The notes under the pieces are model-generated. The model ran no database searches, had not been told where the DNA came from, and worked only from the letters and a program-made list of their open reading frames with translations. A program made the position numbers and the translations under genes. 64,000 nt of DNA, taken from Prosthecobacter sp. GTDB lineage: Bacteria; Verrucomicrobiota; Verrucomicrobiia; Verrucomicrobiales; Verrucomicrobiaceae. The stretch covers positions 1 to 64,000 of the forward strand of contig JAFMIR010000015.1 of NCBI GenBank assembly GCA_017853885.1, given 5' to 3'. Below, piece by piece: positions 9,275 through 19,496 of this stretch (its first letter is position 1; every line of letters starts with the position of its first letter).

Positions 9275-10516
9275 ATGGGCGGTCGGTCGCTAGCCTTGCA
9301 TTCCATGGAGGGATTTGTTTCGATTTTGGGTTTGGGAGCGTTCGTCGTGATGGCGTGGCTGCTATCGGAAAATCGTCGTCGCTTTCCTTGGCGCATCGTC
9401 GCGAGTGGGGTGGCTTTGCAGTTCGTATTGGGGTGGCTCATGCTGCGCACACAGGGTGGCGAAACATTTTTCGCATGGCTGGACAAAGCTTTTCGCAGGC
9501 TGCTGAGCTTTGCTGACGAAGGCATTCGGTTTGTCTTTGGCAATACGAACACCCCGGTGGTGGCCTTGATCATCACAGGCAGCATCATCTTGGTGTCTGC
9601 CTTGTCCTCGCTGTTGTATCATTTTGGTGTGCTGCAAGGGTTCGTGAAAGCCGCGGCGTGGATCATGCGTCGGGTGATGCGCACGAGTGGCAGTGAGACG
9701 CTTGCCGCTGCAGCCAACATCTTCATGGGGCAGACGGAGGCGCCGCTGCTGATCAAACCCTATCTTGTCGGCATGACACGCAGCGAGTTAATGTGCTTGA
9801 TGGTTGGCGGTATGGCCACCATCGCCGGCGGCGTGTTAGCAGCCTATGTGTCCTTTGGTGTCTCTGCCGGGCATCTGCTCACAGCCAGTGTGATGAGCGC
9901 ACCAGCGGCGTTGATGATGGCGAAGATTCTTTTGCCTGAGACACAGGTCAGCGAAACGGCCCATGGAGCCAATAAACCGGTTGAACGCGAGACTGTGAAT
10001 GCCATCGACGCTCTATGCCAAGGAGCTGGCGATGGAATGAAGCTGGCGATGAATGTGCTCGCAATGCTCGTGGCCTTTGTCGGTGTGGTGGCGCTGTCGA
10101 ATTACCTGTTATCGCTCGGTCTGCGAGTGTTGGGGCAAAGCGTTCCGCAGCCACTGAACGTGCTCTTAGGCTGGCTCAATGCGCCCTGTGCCTGGCTGAT
10201 GGGAGTTCCGTGGAATGAATGTGGGAAAGCGGGGGCGCTGCTCGGCGAGCGCATCGTTTTAAATGAGTTTATTGCCTATCTGCATCTCGCGGAACAGGCT
10301 AAGGCGGCAGCCCTTACGCCTCGCACGGCGGAGGTCCTGACCTACGCGCTCTGTGGCTTCGCGAATTTCGCGAGTATCGCCATCCAGATCGGTGGTATAG
10401 GCGCGCTCGTGCCGGAACGGCGCCAAGAACTCGCCAAGCTCGGATTCAAAGCCATGCTGGGCGGTTTGTTGGCATGCTACAGCACCGCTTGCGTGGCAGG
10501 AATGCTGATGCGGTGA
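9275..10516 (+). CDS. Concentrative nucleoside transporter (NupC/CNT family)
   Basis: NIFMGQTEAPLLIKPYL, MTRSELMCLMVGGMATIAGGVLAAY; alternative start at 9305. Confidence 0.92.
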   Translation: MGGRSLALHSMEGFVSILGLGAFVVMAWLLSENRRRFPWRIVASGVALQFVLGWLMLRTQGGETFFAWLDKAFRRLLSFADEGIRFVFGNTNTPVVALIITGSIILVSALSSLLYHFGVLQGFVKAAAWIMRRVMRTSGSETLAAAANIFMGQTEAPLLIKPYLVGMTRSELMCLMVGGMATIAGGVLAAYVSFGVSAGHLLTASVMSAPAALMMAKILLPETQVSETAHGANKPVERETVNAIDALCQGAGDGMKLAMNVLAMLVAFVGVVALSNYLLSLGLRVLGQSVPQPLNVLLGWLNAPCAWLMGVPWNECGKAGALLGERIVLNEFIAYLHLAEQAKAAALTPRTAEVLTYALCGFANFASIAIQIGGIGALVPERRQELAKLGFKAMLGGLLACYSTACVAGMLMR

Positions 10517-10525
10517 TAGGCATCT

Positions 10526-11320
10526 TTAATGATACTCCGTGAGAGCCCGAGGCATGAAGATTTGAAGGTTCTCGATGCGGGTTGAATCAAGCGGATGGGT
10601 GCGCAGAAAGCCAGGAAGGCTGCTGCCACTCTGCTGTTTGGCAAAATTTTCCCATAGTGCGATGCTCTCACGCGGATCATATCCGCCACGTGCCATGTAG
10701 AGGGCGCCCAGACGATCGGCCTCCAACTCTTGGCTGCGGCTGAATTTCAGCATGCCAAGACCGAGTGCTGCGGAGGCCGCACTTGTGGTGGCCACACGCG
10801 AGCTACTACTCTGGCGGTCACGAACCGCTGTGTCGAGAAGGGCGACTCCGACCGCGCCTAGCACCGCTGTGCTCAAGCGCTCACCGCTGTGGCCGGCAAC
10901 GACATGAGCCAGTTCATGGCCAATCACTGCTGCGAGCTGTGCGTCATTTTTAGCCACTCGGAAGATGCCAGTGTGTACACCCACCTTTCCGCCTGGCAGC
11001 GCGAAAGCGTTGGGAGTGCTGTCCTCAAAAAGAACAAATTCCCAGTTTGCGCCGGGCATGGGCACGATGCGTTTCATTCTTTCCGCCACACGGTTTACCG
11101 CAGCAGTTTGGGAACTGTTGTTGGAGCGCCTCTTTTGCGTTTTGATTTTTTCAAACTCCGTCAGCCCCATTTGGCTGAGGTGGGTATTGGGAATAAAATT
11201 GAAGGAAGGCCTTTCTGAATCTGGCACTGTTGTGCAGGCAAAAAGAATGCTGCAGATGGCGAAAAGCACAGGAACAACAAGAGATGAGGCAGGACGATTG
11301 GGCATGTTGTGAATATGCAT
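10526..11320 (-). CDS. M48 family metallopeptidase, lipoprotein-like
   Basis: VIGHELAHVVAGHSGER (HExxH); FSRSQELEADRLGALYMARGGYDP. Confidence 0.92.
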   Translation of the reverse strand: MHIHNMPNRPASSLVVPVLFAICSILFACTTVPDSERPSFNFIPNTHLSQMGLTEFEKIKTQKRRSNNSSQTAAVNRVAERMKRIVPMPGANWEFVLFEDSTPNAFALPGGKVGVHTGIFRVAKNDAQLAAVIGHELAHVVAGHSGERLSTAVLGAVGVALLDTAVRDRQSSSSRVATTSAASAALGLGMLKFSRSQELEADRLGALYMARGGYDPRESIALWENFAKQQSGSSLPGFLRTHPLDSTRIENLQIFMPRALTEYH

Positions 11321-11359
11321 GGCAGTTCAAACCGACAAGAATTTTCCATCTGCGTTAAG

Positions 11360-11947
11360 TTACAGTAAAATCAATCCATGTGTTCTTGCCATGATCTCGC
11401 GAGCCAGACGAAGTAGAGCTTCATTCATGGCGTTAATGTGGTTTTTGGAATCGGATGAGTGCTGAGGCAACGGCACAAGGATGTGAAAAGCGTTTTCAGC
11501 ATACTCTTCGCCGGATACGTGTTGCAATTTCCACACGCCGGACAGCACCATTTCGCCTGCTCCATTGTTTTCGAATTGAGAGATTCGCAGTTCCAGTAGG
11601 TGGGTATAGTCCAGTGTAGTGAATCGCTGCACGGGCTGAATGTTGATGGATCCAGTCAAGCGACTCAGATTCACCGCGATCACACGTGAGATGCCGTCGT
11701 TGATCGATTCGGCCCACAAGTCGATTTCACTCACCATAAGGCCATTCTCAGATCGGCTGACGAGTTGTTCGGTATCAAGATAGGCTGGCAGCGCGGCACG
11801 ATGGACTGCAATTGCAGGTGCGTTGGCTTTCATAGGCCGATCTGGCGCTATGGGGCTCAACAAGTGATGCACGGCTCTGTCCCTCACCGGCATCAGTTGA
11901 GTGCAACCTGAAGCTAGGAGCAGCCACAGTAGGGACCGGTATTTCAT
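11360..11947 (-). CDS. ABC-type transport auxiliary lipoprotein (PqiC/YmbA-like)
   Basis: Lipobox LLLASGC; ABC_trans_aux-like length and position after mlaD. Confidence 0.7.
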   Translation of the reverse strand: MKYRSLLWLLLASGCTQLMPVRDRAVHHLLSPIAPDRPMKANAPAIAVHRAALPAYLDTEQLVSRSENGLMVSEIDLWAESINDGISRVIAVNLSRLTGSINIQPVQRFTTLDYTHLLELRISQFENNGAGEMVLSGVWKLQHVSGEEYAENAFHILVPLPQHSSDSKNHINAMNEALLRLAREIMARTHGLILL

Positions 11948-12954
11948 GGTCTACTCTCCTTGCCGAAAAGTAGGGAGTTCGGATGGCGCTTGACGTCGTT
12001 GGCTAGATCTTTGATGGCTCGGGCTGCGTGTTCGGCTTCTTCAAGCAAGAGTTGCAGTCGCATCAAAACGGGGGCGCGTGGGTTTGTTGTTTCCGAAAGA
12101 CCAGCTGAGGCCGTTTCGAGCTGTGTGAAAGCTGCAGAGGCTTTCTCCATGGCTTTTTCGAGATCAGTCAGCACAGGGTCGATGCCTTTGTTTGCCTTCT
12201 CTGTGAAAATCTTGAGATTAGCTAAGGTGTTATTGAGGTTGTCGATGGCTTTGCCGAGCTTTCCGCTGCCAGTGAGCGTTCGTATATCCTCTGTGATAAC
12301 GGTGAGATTTTCGCTGATCTCTTTCGTGTTTAGCGCGTCGATCTGTGTCTTAGCGCCGGTGAGTGTCGATCTCAGGTCGGTCATGAGGCCGGTGAAATCG
12401 ACGGCGCTCAGCTTCTTTAGTCCATCACTGATGCTAAGCATGAGCTCGTCAAGTTCTGTGCCCACTGTTGGAACGACAGGGTAAGGCGGCTTTTCCGGTG
12501 GCTCGAACAGCAGGCCTAGATCATTCGGCACAATATCGAACTCGATGTTCATCTGGCCGGTGACAAAACTCATCTGTTTCATGCGGGCACGGAGACCGCT
12601 GGCCACGGCGGCCTGAACACCGGTCTCCGTGGTAAAGTCAATTCCACCGCCGTTATTGGCGCCAGCTGCGGCGAGCTGGCGTGAGGATAGCTCGACGAGT
12701 ATAGGGATGATTTTTCGGTTTTCTTTCGGATCCACCAGCACGCTGATTGAGCTCACACGACCAATGCGCACCCCACCAAAGCGCACTTCGGAACCCACCA
12801 GCAGCCCGTCGGCACTCTTGTCGAAGTAGAGCATGATATGAGCGGTTTTTTCGAAAAACTTCCCGGCTCCCAGTAGCACGAGGGCGGCTCCGGCGAGCAT
12901 CAGGCCACCGAGCGTAAATAGACCAATGAGAGTGGGGCTGGCTTTTTTACTCAT
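11944..12954 (-). CDS. MlaD family (MCE domain) lipid transport protein
   Basis: TM then MLYFDKSADGLLVGSEVRFGGVRIGRVSSI, long helical tail. Confidence 0.9.
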   Translation of the reverse strand: MSKKASPTLIGLFTLGGLMLAGAALVLLGAGKFFEKTAHIMLYFDKSADGLLVGSEVRFGGVRIGRVSSISVLVDPKENRKIIPILVELSSRQLAAAGANNGGGIDFTTETGVQAAVASGLRARMKQMSFVTGQMNIEFDIVPNDLGLLFEPPEKPPYPVVPTVGTELDELMLSISDGLKKLSAVDFTGLMTDLRSTLTGAKTQIDALNTKEISENLTVITEDIRTLTGSGKLGKAIDNLNNTLANLKIFTEKANKGIDPVLTDLEKAMEKASAAFTQLETASAGLSETTNPRAPVLMRLQLLLEEAEHAARAIKDLANDVKRHPNSLLFGKESRP

Positions 12955-13712
12955 GAGGCAGGAATCGGAGTGAGGCCACGATTGAGAAAAAGACGCACAG
13001 CGGGGTTCTCGGAGTGGTCGCGTAAGTGTTTGGGATTGCCGAGTGCACCTTGCGTATGCGTGACAGGATCAAGAAACAGCGCCGTATCCGCAACGCCGAA
13101 GATGCTGGCGAGCTCGTGGGTGACGATGATGATGGTGCAGCCCTGGCTGTCGCGCAGGTGCAGGATAAGATCATCGAGCCGCTTGGCGCTGAGTGGATCT
13201 AGCCCACCGCTGGGTTCGTCGAGAAAAAGGATGTCGGGATCGAGCGCCATCGCGCGGGCAATGCCGGCACGTTTTTTCATGCCTCCGCTCAACTGTGCAG
13301 GATAGTAGTCTTCGTAGCCAGCGAGCCCCACGAGTGAAAGCTTGTAGGCCACCAGATCGCGCACAGTCTTAGGTGACTGCTGGCCCGCTTCCTCGATCAA
13401 CATCGAGATGTTTTCACCCAGTGTAAGCGAAGACCACAAAGCACCCCACTGATACATGACGCCGAAACGCCGGATAAAGCGGGCACGTTCTTCGATAGTC
13501 GTCGCTGTGAAATTGTTGCTATCGTAAAAAATGCACCCCTCACTGGGCTCCATAAGACCCACGAGGTGCCGTAGCAGTGTGCTTTTGCCGCAACCACTTC
13601 CGCCCATGATGACAAAAATCTCCCTCTCGTTCACTTCAAAATCCAAGTCACGCATGATTACCACAGGACCGTAGGCCATGGTGAGCTTGTGGACGCTAAT
13701 CTTGGCTGGCAT
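12951..13712 (-). CDS. ABC transporter ATP-binding protein, MlaF-like
   Basis: Walker A GGSGCGKSTLLRHL, LSGGMKKRAGIARAMALDPDILFLDEPSGGLDP; start reassigned to MPAKISVHKL. Confidence 0.93.
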   Translation of the reverse strand: MPAKISVHKLTMAYGPVVIMRDLDFEVNEREIFVIMGGSGCGKSTLLRHLVGLMEPSEGCIFYDSNNFTATTIEERARFIRRFGVMYQWGALWSSLTLGENISMLIEEAGQQSPKTVRDLVAYKLSLVGLAGYEDYYPAQLSGGMKKRAGIARAMALDPDILFLDEPSGGLDPLSAKRLDDLILHLRDSQGCTIIIVTHELASIFGVADTALFLDPVTHTQGALGNPKHLRDHSENPAVRLFLNRGLTPIPAS

Positions 13713-13714
13713 GA

Positions 13715-14854
13715 TCAGATATTGAGAAGGGTGAAAATGGCGGCGAAAGCGGAGTCGAGAACCACCACCCAAGTGATGGCAGCCACGATGGCATGCGTGG
13801 TGGCCTGACCCACTGCAGCGGATGACCGGCCGGCCCGCATGCCCTGCATGCACCCGCTCACCGCGATGGCTGCGCCGAAGAAGACGCTTTTGATGACACC
13901 TAGTGAGGCGTTGGTTAGATTGACGGAGAGAAGCGTTTCGTTCCAAAACAGCACGGTGGGGATGCCAACCATCGAACCCACCATCATGCCACCGAGAATG
14001 CCGACAACGTTTGAGTAAATGGTTAGCATCGGCATCATGATCACCAGTGCCAGCAATCGAGGCAACACGAGGTAGTCAAACGGATTGAAACCAGAGGTCC
14101 GTAAGGCGTCAATTTCCTCATTCGCATTCATGCTGCCGATGTGTGCGGCAAAAGCAGCGCCGGTTCGACCACTCATGATGATAGCTGTCATCACTACGCC
14201 CATCTCGCGAACCATCGCGATGGCAACAAGATCGGCCACAAGTAGGTTTGCGCCGAAATTCGTGAGTTGAGCATTGCCAACAAACGCTAGGATCATGCCA
14301 ATGAGGAAGCTGATGAGTGTCACGATGGGTAGCGCTTCGATGCCGCACTCTTGCACGCTGAGCCATAAGTCCTGCTTGCGAAAGCGCGCGCGGCCGCAAA
14401 TCAAGCGTCCCATAGACATGGAGCATTGCCCCACGAACTCGATAACATCCAGTGTGCTTTTCCAAGCCTTCAGCGAGAGCTTACCCAGCCTCGCCGCCCG
14501 GGAGACTGGCTTGGTGATTTGAGCACCGATTTCTTCCGGCACAGCCAAGGCCAGTTTGAGCAGGCCACAAAGATTCAGAGGTAGCCCCTCAAATGATGGT
14601 GTTGTGCCTGATGGAAGTGGATGTGCACGCAGATGCGCCAGAAGAAAAGCAGGTAGCATCGAGTCAAAAGCCCCAAGTTTTTGCACATCATAACGATCTG
14701 CCGACCGGCCAGATGAATTGCCGATGGTTGTAACATCAGGGCCCCCACGGTGCCAATCACCTGACAACTCGAGAAGGACTGATTGGTCCTCTAGTCGCCA
14801 GCTTGCGCAAGGTGGCGAGTTATTTTTGGCTCCGTCATGAATGGTGTTGGGCAT
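13715..14854 (-). CDS. MlaE-type permease with N-terminal STAS/MlaB-like extension
   Basis: IVTLISFLIGMILAFVGNAQLTNFGANLLVADLVAIAMVREMGVVMTAIIMSGRTGAAFAAHIGSM; N-terminal ~120 aa STAS-like. Confidence 0.9.
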   Translation of the reverse strand: MPNTIHDGAKNNSPPCASWRLEDQSVLLELSGDWHRGGPDVTTIGNSSGRSADRYDVQKLGAFDSMLPAFLLAHLRAHPLPSGTTPSFEGLPLNLCGLLKLALAVPEEIGAQITKPVSRAARLGKLSLKAWKSTLDVIEFVGQCSMSMGRLICGRARFRKQDLWLSVQECGIEALPIVTLISFLIGMILAFVGNAQLTNFGANLLVADLVAIAMVREMGVVMTAIIMSGRTGAAFAAHIGSMNANEEIDALRTSGFNPFDYLVLPRLLALVIMMPMLTIYSNVVGILGGMMVGSMVGIPTVLFWNETLLSVNLTNASLGVIKSVFFGAAIAVSGCMQGMRAGRSSAAVGQATTHAIVAAITWVVVLDSAFAAIFTLLNI

Positions 14855-15303
14855 GCGTTCAGTTGTGTCAAAATGCTTGTGTGGTGTTATCAGAGCATGA
14901 CTGAGAAATGACGAGGCTGTTCTGCGACGTCCTCAATTTCAACGATTTGGGCAACTCAATTCAAAGTTAGTGTCATTCGTCTTGTGTTAAGTTAACGATT
15001 TGCTTGTGCCATCGATGATGTAATCGAAGGAATTATTTCCGATTGGTGCAAAGATCAGTGAATACAACATTCTATGTTGTTGAGACGGAATGAGCTAAGC
15101 ATGCTGGTTTGGTTTGATTTGCCCAGCTATTGACTTCGTTGCCACGAATGTTCTAAGGTCTCGATGAAATCGCTGGGTGGGATTTGGCATCTTGAGAAGA
15201 ATCGCAAAGACCTCTGTGGCTCGCTGTTTCTTCTTTGAAGTCGAGCGAAAGCCGAGTTTTGCATTCATCAGGCTTCTTGTAACCGAACTAGCAGCCTATT
15301 TGC

Positions 15304-16026
15304 TCATCGCTGATTGTGCTTCAGCATGCTGGATTTGCGTGTGCTTCGACAGACCAACCATGCATCCCAAAGCCAACAATACATCAAAGCGAAGCCAATT
15401 CGTTGCCATAGGCCACGGTGAAAGTTCCATTGATCTCCCATCAAGAAGAAAACAGACATCAGGACTGCAACGGCTAGGCTACGATGACTGAATAGACGTC
15501 GTCTGTCTTTCATCCAATACGCTGCCGCTATTGAGCAGACACTGGCAATGCCAAAGGTTACGACAAGGCGTATCGCGTGATAATGGACATCTGAATATGC
15601 GTCGGCCATACCGTGCTCGTATTCGCTCTGCGATGTTTGTGAGGTGAACCACCATGCTGGTGTCCACCATTCATGGATGGGTGCTGGTTGTTGCACACGG
15701 CGTACTGGTGCATAGGCCACGAAGAAGTGTGCCATGGCTGTGGCAGCCAGCAGCAGGCTTCCAGTGCACGTCAGCAGGTTTGGATTGCTTGCCTGCAGGA
15801 AGGCTGCTGCCAGCCAGAAAAGTGAGATTGCTAGGCTGAAAGTTGCCGCAGTTAGCCATGGCCAACGCGGTGCTTGCTTCATGTATTCGGTGATATAGCT
15901 CTCCGTGAGGCTTAGCCCGCTTTCTTTCGCGCCACTATGGCCGTAAATTGCCGCAGCTAATGTGATGATAAGGCAGATGACCATACCTGTGTCGATCAGC
16001 CGCGATGCAAATGAATGTTGATTCAT
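15304..16026 (-). CDS. Hypothetical polytopic membrane protein
   Basis: Several hydrophobic helices; same strand as and immediately downstream of the ACP/PDH genes. Confidence 0.6.
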   Translation of the reverse strand: MNQHSFASRLIDTGMVICLIITLAAAIYGHSGAKESGLSLTESYITEYMKQAPRWPWLTAATFSLAISLFWLAAAFLQASNPNLLTCTGSLLLAATAMAHFFVAYAPVRRVQQPAPIHEWWTPAWWFTSQTSQSEYEHGMADAYSDVHYHAIRLVVTFGIASVCSIAAAYWMKDRRRLFSHRSLAVAVLMSVFFLMGDQWNFHRGLWQRIGFALMYCWLWDAWLVCRSTRKSSMLKHNQR

Positions 16027-16034
16027 GTCGATCG

Positions 16035-16283
16035 TCAGGACGCAGACTTGGCAACAAGATAGCGAAGCATCTCATCAAGGGTTCTTAGTTTGCCGTAATC
16101 GGCCTCCGGAATCTGGACACCGAGCTTTTCGTTTAGTGCGATGAGGAAACTGAGAAAGTCGAACGAATCGATGTCGAGTGTCTCACGGATGTTTTGATTG
16201 CCATGCAAGGCTGCGGGATTGGCCTCCGGCGCGATTTGGTGTAAGCCTTCGAGAAGCATGGCTTTGAGTTCGTTTTCACTCAT
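16035..16283 (-). CDS. Acyl carrier protein-like protein
   Basis: NIRETLDIDSFDFLSFLIALNEKLGVQIPEADYGKLRTLDEMLRYL; 'DSF' phosphopantetheine-type site. Confidence 0.85.
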   Translation of the reverse strand: MSENELKAMLLEGLHQIAPEANPAALHGNQNIRETLDIDSFDFLSFLIALNEKLGVQIPEADYGKLRTLDEMLRYLVAKSAS

Positions 16284-17524
16284 GGCGCGTCTTGAGTTTG
16301 CAGGTGGTGTTTGAGTGCTTCGAGAAATTGTGCGCCGACATGTCCGTCGGTCGCACGGTGGTCGGCGGCAAGAGTGGCATTCATCACTGGATGTGCGCCA
16401 AGCATGCCGTCTTGGGCCCACGGTTGCTCCATGATTTTACCCAAACCGATAATCGCAACCTGCGGTGGGTAAATGACGCCCCAAACACTCTCAACGCCGA
16501 GATCGCCAAGGCTGGTGATGGTGATCGTGGCATCGGTCATCTCTGAGCTCCGCAAGCGACCTTTTCGAGCTCGCGGTATAAGATCGCGCAGGTCAGCCAT
16601 GAGTTCATCGCAGGATTTTTTATCGACGTTGTGAATGGCAGGGGCTATCAGACCTCCTCCCTTCATGGAGATCGCAAATCCGAGATGAATCTCCTCCGAG
16701 ACGCGATGTTGACCATCGATCCAAAAGCCGTTGAGCTCCGGCACGTCGCGTAGAGCGCTCGTAATAGCCTTTAAAATGGGCACAATCGGCAAAAGGCGTT
16801 CCTTGATGCTCCGCTTAGCATTCTCGGCCTGCAACCATTTCATTTTGGCACTCATGTCGATGCGCGTTTGCAGGTAGTAATGAGGGATTTCGCGTTTGGA
16901 CTTCGCCATTGCGGAGGCGATCGCCCGTCGCATTGAATCACCGGGTTTGGCCTGTGTAGTGGATCTTTCGATGTCGACCGATTCAATCGCGCCACCTGGG
17001 CCGGAGCCTTGAACGTGTCTGAGATCCACACGAAGCTCTGCGGCACGTCGGCGTGCGAGAGGTGAGATGCGTCCACGCGATGGTTGAGCTGCCATCTTGG
17101 TTTGCGCGGCGTTTTCGACATCTTCGCGATCGATCAAGCCTCCTGGTCCTGTGCCGTGGCCAGCAAGCAGTTTCAAATCTACACTAAGCTCTTCGGCGAT
17201 TTTTTTTGCCAGAGGTGTAACACGAACATGCGGAGCCTCAGTGGCAACCTCTGGCACGGAAACCGGTTTCGCAACCGCTGCTGAGTTTTCACTGCCTTGA
17301 ATCACTGCCAGCAATGCTCCGACGGGGATCTTGGCACCCGGCTCGATGACAAGACGTTCGATCACACCTGATTGGAAGCACTCGACATCAATGATGCCTT
17401 TGTCAGTGTCTACCTCGGCAATGATGTCGCCGCGCTTCACAACATCGCCGGGTTGGACGTGCCATTTCACGAGTGTGGCAGACTCCATGTCCGCGCCAAG
17501 GCTAGGCATCACGAAATCAGCCAT
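16280..17524 (-). CDS. 2-oxo acid dehydrogenase E2 (dihydrolipoamide acyltransferase), lipoyl domain plus two PSBD-like segments
   Basis: [53 protein letters not shown] and [32 protein letters not shown]. Confidence 0.93.
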   Translation of the reverse strand: MADFVMPSLGADMESATLVKWHVQPGDVVKRGDIIAEVDTDKGIIDVECFQSGVIERLVIEPGAKIPVGALLAVIQGSENSAAVAKPVSVPEVATEAPHVRVTPLAKKIAEELSVDLKLLAGHGTGPGGLIDREDVENAAQTKMAAQPSRGRISPLARRRAAELRVDLRHVQGSGPGGAIESVDIERSTTQAKPGDSMRRAIASAMAKSKREIPHYYLQTRIDMSAKMKWLQAENAKRSIKERLLPIVPILKAITSALRDVPELNGFWIDGQHRVSEEIHLGFAISMKGGGLIAPAIHNVDKKSCDELMADLRDLIPRARKGRLRSSEMTDATITITSLGDLGVESVWGVIYPPQVAIIGLGKIMEQPWAQDGMLGAHPVMNATLAADHRATDGHVGAQFLEALKHHLQTQDAP

Positions 17525-18518
17525 GGGAATAAACAAGGTTTTGCACAGCGGCGATGATGGTTTCCACCTGGGGCAACGCCGCCTGCTCTAGGTGTTTCGC
17601 ATATGGAATGGGAACCTCGGCGGCGCAGAGTCGCGCCACTGGACGGTCGAGCTCGTAAAAAGCCTGCTCCTGAATACGCGCGGCAATTTCGGCGGAGATG
17701 CCACCGCTGCGCCAGCCTTCATCTACGATGAGTGTGCGATGCGTTTTTGTCACGCTGCGTAGAATGGTGGCGTCATCAAGTGGACGCAGCACACGCAAAT
17801 CCACCACTTCAACACTTATTCCTTGTTCTGCCAGATTTGCAGCGGCTTCGAGCGATTTGTGCAAACTCGCACCATAGGTCAGAATGGAAGCGTCTTTGCC
17901 CTCGCAGCGTACTTGGGCGCTGCAAATGTCCGCTGGCCCGGCGTTGGCAGGCAACTCGCCCTCCATGATGTAAAGCGTCTGGTTTTCGAAAATGAGCACC
18001 GGGTCCGGATCGGCCAAGGCGGTGGCCAGCATGCCATAACCGTCTTCCAATGTGGCCGGAGTGACCACCTTGATGCCGGGAATGTGCGCATACCAGCCTT
18101 CTAAGCTATGCGAGTGCTGTGCGGCAAGCTGTTTGCCGCCACCGGTGGCAAGGCGGATCACCAACGGCACATTGAACTGGCCGCCAGACATGTGAAGCAG
18201 CGTCGCCGCCGTGTTCATGATTTGGTCCAGTGCCAGCAGACTGAAGTTGCACGTCATGATCTCGACAATCGGGCGCATGCCACCCAATGCCGCGCCGATG
18301 CCTGCGCCAACAAACGTGGATTCTGCCAGAGGTGTGTCGCGTATGCGTTCTTTGCCAAACTCAGCCAACAAGCCACGACTTACGGCAAAACATCCACCGT
18401 AGTGGCCGACGTCCTCGCCCATCAAAAAAACGCGCGAATCGTTTTGCAGTGCACTGCGGATTCCCTCACGCACTGCATCGCGAAAAGTCATCTTCCTAGA
18501 AGCTTCGATCGCGCTCAT
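17517..18518 (-). CDS. Pyruvate/2-oxo acid dehydrogenase E1 beta subunit
   Basis: [52 protein letters not shown]. Confidence 0.94.
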   Translation of the reverse strand: MSAIEASRKMTFRDAVREGIRSALQNDSRVFLMGEDVGHYGGCFAVSRGLLAEFGKERIRDTPLAESTFVGAGIGAALGGMRPIVEIMTCNFSLLALDQIMNTAATLLHMSGGQFNVPLVIRLATGGGKQLAAQHSHSLEGWYAHIPGIKVVTPATLEDGYGMLATALADPDPVLIFENQTLYIMEGELPANAGPADICSAQVRCEGKDASILTYGASLHKSLEAAANLAEQGISVEVVDLRVLRPLDDATILRSVTKTHRTLIVDEGWRSGGISAEIAARIQEQAFYELDRPVARLCAAEVPIPYAKHLEQAALPQVETIIAAVQNLVYSHG

Positions 18519-19495
18519 GATTCTTTTCCCTCCGAGTAAACAAAGCGTGTGAGATCGTCCACCGGCTCCCACGTGCCGACCTCGGCGAAGGCGACCGATT
18601 CATCGACCTCCTTCGTTATCTCAGCCTCTACGGCAATCAAATCTGCCTCGGTGAGGATGCTGATGGTCTTCATCGAATCGAAGAACAGCGTGATCGGATC
18701 GCGCTTCTTCCATTGCACGACTTCCTCCTTGGTTCGGTACAGCTCCGCGTCGAACATCGAGTGTGCACGAAATCGGTAGGTGCGACATTCGAGCAGGAAG
18801 GGCTGGCCCCTACGTGCCGTTTCCAATGCGTTCTGTGCCGCTTCGCGCACGGCAAGCACATCCATCCCATCCACAACAGCATTGGTGACACCATATGCAT
18901 CTCCCTTGCTGGCGATGTCCATTTTCGATTCCGTGAAACGTAACGCAGTTCCCATGGCATAAAGATTGTTTTCGCAGACAAACAGAACCGGAAGTTGCCA
19001 CAGCGCGGAGAGGTTTAGCGATTCGTGGAACTCTCCTTCAGCCACCGCGCCTTCACCAAAGAAGCAGACGGTGACGGCTTGGCGATTCTGCATCTTGTCG
19101 GCTAGCGCGAGGCCGACGGCCAGCGGAAGGCCGCCGCCAACAATCGCATTGCCGCCGTAGAAACGCGTCTTCGCATCGAACAGATGCATCGAGCCGCCGC
19201 GACCGCGCGCGCAACCTTCCTGCTTACCAAACATCTCAGCCATGATCAAACCAGCACTTACGCCGCGCGCCAGTGCCTGCCCGTGCTCACGATAGGTTGC
19301 CACTATCGCGTCCTCTAACCGCATCTGTTCGATGATGCCTGTGGCCACCGCCTCCTCGCCGATGTAGAGATGCATGAAGCCGCGGATTTTTTGCGTGCTG
19401 TACATTTCGATGCATTTTTCTTCAAAACGCCGAATGCGCACCATCTGCCACAACAAGCGGCGCGCTAAGTCGTGATCTGGCATTAGGAGGCTCAT
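18515..19495 (-). CDS. Pyruvate/2-oxo acid dehydrogenase E1 alpha subunit (TPP-dependent)
   Basis: [79 protein letters not shown]. Confidence 0.95.
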   Translation of the reverse strand: MSLLMPDHDLARRLLWQMVRIRRFEEKCIEMYSTQKIRGFMHLYIGEEAVATGIIEQMRLEDAIVATYREHGQALARGVSAGLIMAEMFGKQEGCARGRGGSMHLFDAKTRFYGGNAIVGGGLPLAVGLALADKMQNRQAVTVCFFGEGAVAEGEFHESLNLSALWQLPVLFVCENNLYAMGTALRFTESKMDIASKGDAYGVTNAVVDGMDVLAVREAAQNALETARRGQPFLLECRTYRFRAHSMFDAELYRTKEEVVQWKKRDPITLFFDSMKTISILTEADLIAVEAEITKEVDESVAFAEVGTWEPVDDLTRFVYSEGKES

Positions 19496-19496
19496 G

